DNA of 64,000 nt. It comes from Fulvivirgaceae bacterium JP3-4. GTDB lineage: Bacteria > Bacteroidota > Bacteroidia > Cytophagales > Cyclobacteriaceae. A program made the translations under genes and the position numbers. Location: positions 558,001 to 622,000 of the forward strand of contig JARKND010000005.1 of NCBI GenBank assembly GCA_029309925.1, in the 5' to 3' direction. The notes under the pieces are model-generated. The model was not told where the DNA came from and made no database searches. It saw only the letters and a program-made list of their open reading frames with translations. Below are positions 59,435-64,000 of this stretch, piece by piece; position 1 is the stretch's first letter; every line of letters begins with the position of its first letter.

Positions 59435-60442
59435 TTATTTCAATTTGTCAAGCTCGCCCTTGAGATACACAATCGATTCAATCGGATCAGGCTCGACACC
59501 GTTTTCCTTCGCAAGGTAATAGGATATCCAGTCTGTCAGGTGAATCAGGTAGTAGTACTGTTCCAGGAGCGAGGCTCCTTCACCCACCACATCGATGATC
59601 GGATTAGATTTCTTTTCAAAAATGTCGCGGCAGATCTCCATGCGTTTTTCAACGCGCTCATGGTCGTGGTCGGAGTACAGGTATAAAACCTGAAGCATCG
59701 GCATTAAGTTCTCAGGGAATCGCCATCCGACAAGTTCGTTGTGGTTCATCTCCGGGAACGTGTTGACGTGTGCAAGCTGTTTCGCGTTCTCGTTCAGCTG
59801 TTGCTGGAAGCGCAACGCCATAGCGAACAGGCGGTTATCGCAATAAATGATGGGAAGCTTACCTTTGAGCTTTTTCGCGATCAGTTCCGCTTCGGATTGA
59901 ATTCCTTTTTCCCCGCGGTCCAGATATTCGATGGCATTTTCAGTTTCCTTGATAAAAGCAGCACCGATCAGGTTGGTATGGTAAAGCAGAGAAAGAAACG
60001 CTATCATGTTGTAGCCCAGCATCGCGCGGGGACTGTCAGAACCGCTAGGGAGCTGGATGTAAAACAGGTTATACTCGCGGGCGATATCGAGAATCTTTCC
60101 GCCAGACGATATCACAATGCACTGTGCTCTTTTGAGAAGCGCCTTATTCAAGGCTGCGATCGTCTCCTCTGTATTTCCGGAGTAAGAGCTCGCAATGAAA
60201 AGGGTATGCGGACTGACAAACTGCGGAATGTTGTACGTTTTGCAAACCGTTATCGGGATAGGAATTCTCCCAAACGTCAATGATTCCACCAGGTTTGCAC
60301 CGATGCCTGAACCTCCCATACCCGTGATCACCACATTGCGGATGTCACTTCCGGGTCGAACGAGGTCAAGCGATTGTCCGATTCTCAAAGCATCGCGAAG
60401 CTGGCGGGTGAATCCTTCAATATATTTTTTGGTGGTTGACAT
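59435..60442 (-). CDS. Bifunctional phosphoglucose/phosphomannose isomerase-like protein (SIS domain)
   Basis: The product from the ATG at 60442 is 335 residues. The N-terminal SIS domain has GMGGSGIGANLVESL and the phosphosugar-binding ASSYSGNTEETIAAL. The C-terminal half (NHNELVGWRFPENLM, VYLKGELDKLK) matches the bifunctional phosphoglucose/phosphomannose isomerase family. It interconverts fructose-6-phosphate with glucose- or mannose-6-phosphate. First gene of the run that ends in rnr, with its ATG 37 bases from the divergent YraN gene. Confidence 0.92.
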   Translation of the reverse strand: MSTTKKYIEGFTRQLRDALRIGQSLDLVRPGSDIRNVVITGMGGSGIGANLVESLTFGRIPIPITVCKTYNIPQFVSPHTLFIASSYSGNTEETIAALNKALLKRAQCIVISSGGKILDIAREYNLFYIQLPSGSDSPRAMLGYNMIAFLSLLYHTNLIGAAFIKETENAIEYLDRGEKGIQSEAELIAKKLKGKLPIIYCDNRLFAMALRFQQQLNENAKQLAHVNTFPEMNHNELVGWRFPENLMPMLQVLYLYSDHDHERVEKRMEICRDIFEKKSNPIIDVVGEGASLLEQYYYLIHLTDWISYYLAKENGVEPDPIESIVYLKGELDKLK

Positions 60443-60479
60443 AAATTGTAAATTCCATCTCAAAGGTATCACTTTTTGA

Positions 60480-60830
60480 ATGACCGATAAAACAGAAATA
60501 GGCCGCAGAGGCGAGAATCTTGCTGCAGAATTTTTGGTGAAGCAGGGTTATGAGATTGCTGCCAGAAATTATCGCTTTGGTCATGGCGAGATTGATCTCA
60601 TTGTGAGGCGCGATGACTGGCTTTTATTTATTGAGGTGAAAACGCGCAGCTCGGAAGAATATGGCCAGCCCGAGGAGTTTCTTCTCGACTTCCAGGTAAA
60701 CCGGATTCTTAACGCAGCGGAAAACTACATCTTCGCAACGGACTGGCAGGGCAACGTCAGGTTCGATGTGATCTCCATCAAGCTGGGAAGAGAACCGGTG
60801 ATCGAGCATTTTGAGGATGCAATTAATTAA
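60480..60830 (+). CDS. YraN-family (UPF0102) endonuclease-like protein
   Basis: This 116-residue protein has IGRRGENLAAEFLVKQGYEI then GHGEIDLIVRRDDWLLFIEV and KTRS. These show the E-x-D...E-x-K pattern of the PD-(D/E)xK nuclease fold that defines YraN. Some related proteins take part in recombination or repair, but the role of YraN itself is not settled. It is divergent from the isomerase gene and ends before an inverted word repeat. Confidence 0.94.
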   Translation: MTDKTEIGRRGENLAAEFLVKQGYEIAARNYRFGHGEIDLIVRRDDWLLFIEVKTRSSEEYGQPEEFLLDFQVNRILNAAENYIFATDWQGNVRFDVISIKLGREPVIEHFEDAIN

Positions 60831-60833
60831 TTC

Positions 60834-60946
60834 CTCAATATGCCAATGTGCCAATTAATCAATTACTGTCTCTAACTATTTCACCCCAAGTGTATTTTGT
60901 AATTGGCACATTGGCACATTAGCACATTAATTAATTGGCTAATTAC
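60834..60946. repeat. Inverted word-repeat array, theme GCCAATGTGCCAATTAAT
   Basis: Left arm about 60836-60868: tatgccaatgtgccaattaa then tcaatta. Right arm about 60900-60943: taattggcacattggcacat then tagcacattaattaattggc. Near-perfect complementarity over about 30 bases, between the convergent yraN and MORN-repeat genes. The right arm overlaps the last codons of the latter. Confidence 0.82.
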
Positions 60947-61760
60947 CCTTGTTGTTCCGATAGACTTCCTTCCCTTTATCGTTCCACTCAACTTTTACGT
61001 AAGGCTTGTTTTCTTTATCGAATGGTTCTTTGGGATAGGTGATGATTTTTTTGCGTTTGTTGCCGGGATAGTATTCTGTCCAGTCGCCAACTTTTTGATC
61101 CCAGTGATATTCACCTGACACTGCCATCTGGCCATTTTCGTAAAAGCGATAATAGAAGCCCTCCTTCTCACCAAATTCGATCGGAGTGATCTCTTTCATT
61201 TTCTTCCGCTCGCCCGGATCGTAATAGCTTACTACTGACTCTTTTGGCCAGCCTCTGAAAAATTTTTCCTTATCGGTAAGCACGCTGTCGCGATTATAGG
61301 TAAGCCAGCGGCCGTGGCGTGTTCCTTTGTAGTAGATTCCTTCCTGCAACACCACGTTGTTCTGCATCCGCTTGTAGGGTCCGTGGAGAAGAACACCCTT
61401 CTTTGCATCGAAGCCAGCCGGACTGGTTTTGCGAATCTCTTTGCGCGTATAGTCAAACCAGTAAACATCCCGGACAAAGGTTTGGGGTTTTTCACCTTTC
61501 TTCAGGAAATAAAAAAGCTCGTATGTGACGCGATCCCCGTATCCCTTGCGGGTAAATCCCTTCTTCGTCTTGATGCCGTAATAGACCTTTTTCTTTACTT
61601 TCTTTTTCTTCTTCTCGACAACCTCTTCCTCCTTTTCGAAATCAAGCGTTACAGGCGTGTCGATGGTAAAACGCTCATCCTGCTGCTCCTGCTCCTGTTC
61701 CTGCGCCAGGGCAATTGATGAGAATGAAATTAATCCGACAAGAAATAGTGTGAACTTCAT
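60939..61760 (-). CDS. Exported MORN-repeat (YwqK-like) protein
   Basis: The product from the ATG at 61760 is 273 residues with a signal peptide (MKFTLFLVGLISFSSIALAQ). A Gln/Glu-rich linker and a Lys/Val stretch (EEVVEKKKKKVKKKVYYG) follow. The rest holds four or five MORN-type units: LHGPYKRMQNNVVLQEGIYY, KGTRHGRWLTYNRDSVL, EGFYYRFYENGQMAVSGEYH and QKVGDWTEYYPGNKRK. Such proteins are annotated as YwqK antitoxin-like in Bacteroidota, but no toxin is nearby. The function is probably structural or protein-binding in the envelope. Confidence 0.85.
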   Translation of the reverse strand: MKFTLFLVGLISFSSIALAQEQEQEQQDERFTIDTPVTLDFEKEEEVVEKKKKKVKKKVYYGIKTKKGFTRKGYGDRVTYELFYFLKKGEKPQTFVRDVYWFDYTRKEIRKTSPAGFDAKKGVLLHGPYKRMQNNVVLQEGIYYKGTRHGRWLTYNRDSVLTDKEKFFRGWPKESVVSYYDPGERKKMKEITPIEFGEKEGFYYRFYENGQMAVSGEYHWDQKVGDWTEYYPGNKRKKIITYPKEPFDKENKPYVKVEWNDKGKEVYRNNKGN

Positions 61761-61895
61761 ATGGGCTCGAGTACCGAAAACGAAAATTAGCAAAAAAAAT
61801 TATGATGAGATATCGAACGAAAGCAGCGGCCGCTTCATGGTTAAGTTTACTGTTGTCACTTTCCATCAGTTTGAATTCATTCTTTTACAAATTGA

Positions 61896-62656
61896 TGTCC
61901 CGCTTTAGCGGTTTAGCTTTCTACCAGACTGAATAACCCTCGGCTTAAGCCGGGGGTTAATAAATGAAATTGCTATAGCCGAGGCAATCCTGCCGGCCTT
62001 CGAGAAGTTAAACGGTTCAAGATGTGTGACGGGGAACGGAATTCGACCCCTTCGGGTCGCGTGTCGAAGCAATATCCCTGCTATAAACATGTGATCCCTT
62101 CGGGATCGGACACCGTGCATTAGTGTCAGGCCTGCTCGCGCGTGCATGTAAAATAACACCTTACAATTAATCTCTATGTAATTTTATTGGTATCGCCTCT
62201 CACAATTATTGAACATCAGGCAGAATGCTGCAGCTTTCTTACGTAAACGAAAGGCTTCTGACCTCGAAGAGGTCAGATGTTTGTAGAAGAAAATGGAAAT
62301 GGGCTCCGACCCTGAAGGGTCGCATTTTTTTGAACGAGTGTTGCTCGATGGAGTATGGAAACCTGTTAAGGTCAAATTCCACAACGATTCTGCCGCGAAC
62401 GGAGTCGACCCCTTCGTTGTCGTCTCTTGAGCTGTATGGCGTCTACTATAACATTCAATCCCTCCGGGATCGAAGGATTATTGATTCGTGTGTTAAGCAG
62501 AAATATCGCCAACGCAGCGTCTTGCCCGGAAATTTGTTTCCCGACTATGGCGCTATGCCGCGATGGATGCCTGCGTCTTCCTCTTTCATGTCTCCTTACG
62601 AAAAAACCCCCGGCTTAAGCCGGGGGTTACTTGGAAGAGTGGCTAAAGCCACATTT
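61896..62656. repeat. Cluster of about ten small palindromic hairpins in a gene-free region
   Basis: Hairpins: ccgctttagcgg (61900-61911), taaccctcggcttaagccgg then gggtta (61934-61959), cgaccccttcgggtcg (62044-62059), gatcccttcgggatc (62093-62107), ctgacctcgaagaggtcag (62258-62276), cgaccctgaagggtcg (62307-62322), atccctccgggat (62458-62470), aacccccggcttaagccggg then ggtt (62605-62628) and gtggctaaagccac (62639-62652). The two cggcttaagccg copies, with nearby cgctttagcg and ggctaaagcc, bound the region on either side. The rest of 61761-62696 shows no gene. The frame at 62225-62725 is made of these hairpins and is not a real gene. Confidence 0.85.
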
Positions 62657-62696
62657 GATTTTGATATCGTATCGGATAGATCAATTCCCTCTTTAT

Positions 62697-64000
62697 TTAA
62701 GACACCAGCGAAACACTTCTCTTGATAAAATTCGTCAGGTCAGCACCGGTCAGCATGTTCTGCGAAAGCAGCGCAAGGTCGTAAGCCTGCTTGGCAAGCG
62801 TTGTTTTGCGTTCATCAGAGTCGGCTTGCAGGATCTTTTGCACGAGTGAGTGGTTTCCGTTAATTGAGACGTTGTACTGGTCTGGCATCGCTCCCATAAA
62901 TCCGTACTGGCCGCCACCCATCTTCGCCATGTCTTTCATTCTGCGCATGAATTCGCTCATCGTAATAACAACGGGCAGATCGTCTGGAGACATTGCTTCG
63001 ATGCTCACCGTCATATTCTTGTTATTGATAGCGTTTTCGAAAACTGTTTTCACTTTTTGCTGGTCGTCTTCGCTTAATACGCTTTCGATCTTTTCACCCT
63101 TGTCGATGAGTTTTTCAGCGGTGTCACTGTCAACGCGCTTCAGTTGTATCTTTTCAAGCTTTTGTTCAAGTGTATTTACAAAATGACTGTCAAGGATTCC
63201 GTCCAGGACAAGCACATCATAGCTTTTGTTTTTTGCAGCTTCAATAAAGCCGTGCTGTTTGCCTTTGTCCGTTGCGTACAGGAACACCGTGTTGTCGTCT
63301 TTGTCAGTCTGGATTGGCTTCACTTTCTCCTTGTATTCGGTGAATGTGAAATATTTGTCATCCGTGTTCTTCAATAGTGCAAACTCTTTTGCGCGATCGT
63401 AGAATTTTTCATCGCTGATCATTCCATATTTTACGAAGATGCTGATGTCGTCCCACTTTTTCTCAAAGTCCGCGCGGTCTTTCTTAAAAAGATCCTGCAG
63501 CTTGTCGCCAACCTTTTTAGTAATGTGTTGACTGATCTTTTTCACACTGGAATCGGACTGAAGATAGCTGCGCGAAACGTTCAGCGGAATATCCGGAGAA
63601 TCTATAACGCCATGGAGTAGCATCAGAAAGTCAGGAACAACATCCTTTACTTCATCTGTGATGAACACCTGACGGGAATACAACTGGATTTTGTTCTTGC
63701 TGACCTCAAAATCGTTTTTCACTTTAGGGAAATATAAAATTCCCGTGAGGTTGAACGGATAGTCAACGTTGAGGTGAATCCAGAACAGCGGATCCTCCGC
63801 GAAAGGATAGAGCTCTTTGTAAAACTTAAGGTAGTCTTCATCTTTAAGATCACTTGGAGACTTCGTCCAGAGCGGAGACGGGTTATTGATGATTCGGTCT
63901 TTCTTTTCGGTCCTGAACTTTGGTTTGCCGTCAGCATCAACACCATCTTCAACACGCTCTTCCTTCGTTCCGAATTTTATTTCTACAGGAAGAAACTTGC
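62697..64000 (-). CDS. htpG: Molecular chaperone HtpG (Hsp90), N-terminus beyond the window
   Basis: The minus-strand frame is open from the stop at 62697 to the window end, with no stop or frameshift. The segment before 63722 reads KFLPVEIKFGTKEERVEDGV then NNPSPLWTKSPSDL and FYKELYPFAEDPLFWIHLNV. DYPFNLTGILYFPKVKNDFE continues straight into the rest. The apparent GTG start at 63722 is therefore internal. The middle domain (LLHGVIDSPDIPLNVSRSYL) and C-terminal dimer domain (SVSLVS end) are present. The N-terminal ATPase domain lies outside. HtpG helps fold and activate client proteins under stress. Confidence 0.95.
   Translation of the reverse strand, partial: KFLPVEIKFGTKEERVEDGVDADGKPKFRTEKKDRIINNPSPLWTKSPSDLKDEDYLKFYKELYPFAEDPLFWIHLNVDYPFNLTGILYFPKVKNDFEVSKNKIQLYSRQVFITDEVKDVVPDFLMLLHGVIDSPDIPLNVSRSYLQSDSSVKKISQHITKKVGDKLQDLFKKDRADFEKKWDDISIFVKYGMISDEKFYDRAKEFALLKNTDDKYFTFTEYKEKVKPIQTDKDDNTVFLYATDKGKQHGFIEAAKNKSYDVLVLDGILDSHFVNTLEQKLEKIQLKRVDSDTAEKLIDKGEKIESVLSEDDQQKVKTVFENAINNKNMTVSIEAMSPDDLPVVITMSEFMRRMKDMAKMGGGQYGFMGAMPDQYNVSINGNHSLVQKILQADSDERKTTLAKQAYDLALLSQNMLTGADLTNFIKRSVSLVS

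Noticed and set aside
60939-61760. YwqK antitoxin of a toxin-antitoxin system
   Set aside because: The MORN repeats support only the fold. There is a signal peptide and no toxin gene nearby.
62225-62725. Plus-strand 166-residue frame across the hairpin cluster
   Set aside because: Its translation is composed of palindromic repeats and it overlaps the htpG end. The codon pattern is not protein-like.
63719-63955. Separate minus-strand frame at the right edge and an apparent start at 63722 for the chaperone gene
   Set aside because: The chaperone frame continues through 63722 without a stop and reads typical HtpG sequence to base 64000, so there is neither a frameshift nor a second gene.

Overview
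The window looks like an ordinary chromosomal segment of a Bacteroidota bacterium, most likely of the order Cytophagales. The reasons are Bacteroidota-typical families (a DUF5687 ABC permease, a Reg_prop/Y_Y_Y sensor kinase, DUF1080, a split YeeE/YedE pair, short ECF sigma operons), lipoprotein signals of the SSC type, few Shine-Dalgarno-like sites and moderate GC. No plasmid, phage or CRISPR array is visible. Two genes run off the ends: a TrmH-family RNA methyltransferase on the left and htpG on the right.

Layout. 1-7 kb: ECF sigma operon with a newly noticed 34-residue membrane peptide, a secreted methyltransferase, mutS, an acyl-CoA desaturase and a DinB-like protein. 7.0-8.7 kb: tRNA-Gly, then a very unusual tRNA-Leu locus: five 86-bp tandem tRNA-Leu-like units whose anticodon arm is a perfect palindrome, one intact tRNA-Leu(TAA), and two near-identical 386-bp cassettes, each holding a terminator, a GIY-YIG nuclease gene and a hairpin-substituted tRNA-Leu remnant. 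8.8-20 kb: a lipoprotein, two Tat-exported ferritin-like proteins with tatA, a zinc-ribbon trypsin-like protease with a partner gene, a histidine kinase, small envelope proteins, and an ECF sigma / small protein / ClpP operon. 20-33 kb: a giant propeller sensor kinase, a GMC oxidoreductase, a metallo-beta-lactamase-fold lipoprotein, tag, a secreted RidA protein, a transsulfuration enzyme, a four-gene sensory operon ending in a LuxR-type regulator, and a pseudo-receiver protein. 33-47 kb: rluD, transporters (PhnD-like, MATE, DUF5687 ABC), gdhA, YeeE/YedE, proC, uvrA. 47-64 kb: a third ECF sigma operon, a set of carbohydrate genes (DUF1080, Gfo/Idh/MocA, nucleoside-type MFS, PhyH), a prenyl synthase, the run rnr / exonuclease / hypothetical / lipB / phosphohexose isomerase, a YraN nuclease, a MORN-repeat protein, a 900-bp gene-free hairpin cluster, and htpG.

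The most notable structure lies between genes. About a dozen intergenic regions consist of short degenerate words (such as AATCTAAAATC, GCCAATGTGCC, CTTGAACCTTGAA) that are repeated and then inverted, so that each region can fold into one long imperfect hairpin. Several lie between convergent genes and may act as bidirectional terminators. Together with the TCCCGAT..ATCGGGA palindromes inside tRNA-Leu copies and the CCCCGGCTTAAGCCGGGG / GACCCTTCGGGTC cluster near 62 kb, they suggest that palindromic repeats are being actively generated in this genome. The tRNA-Leu/GIY-YIG locus is my best candidate for an undescribed system.
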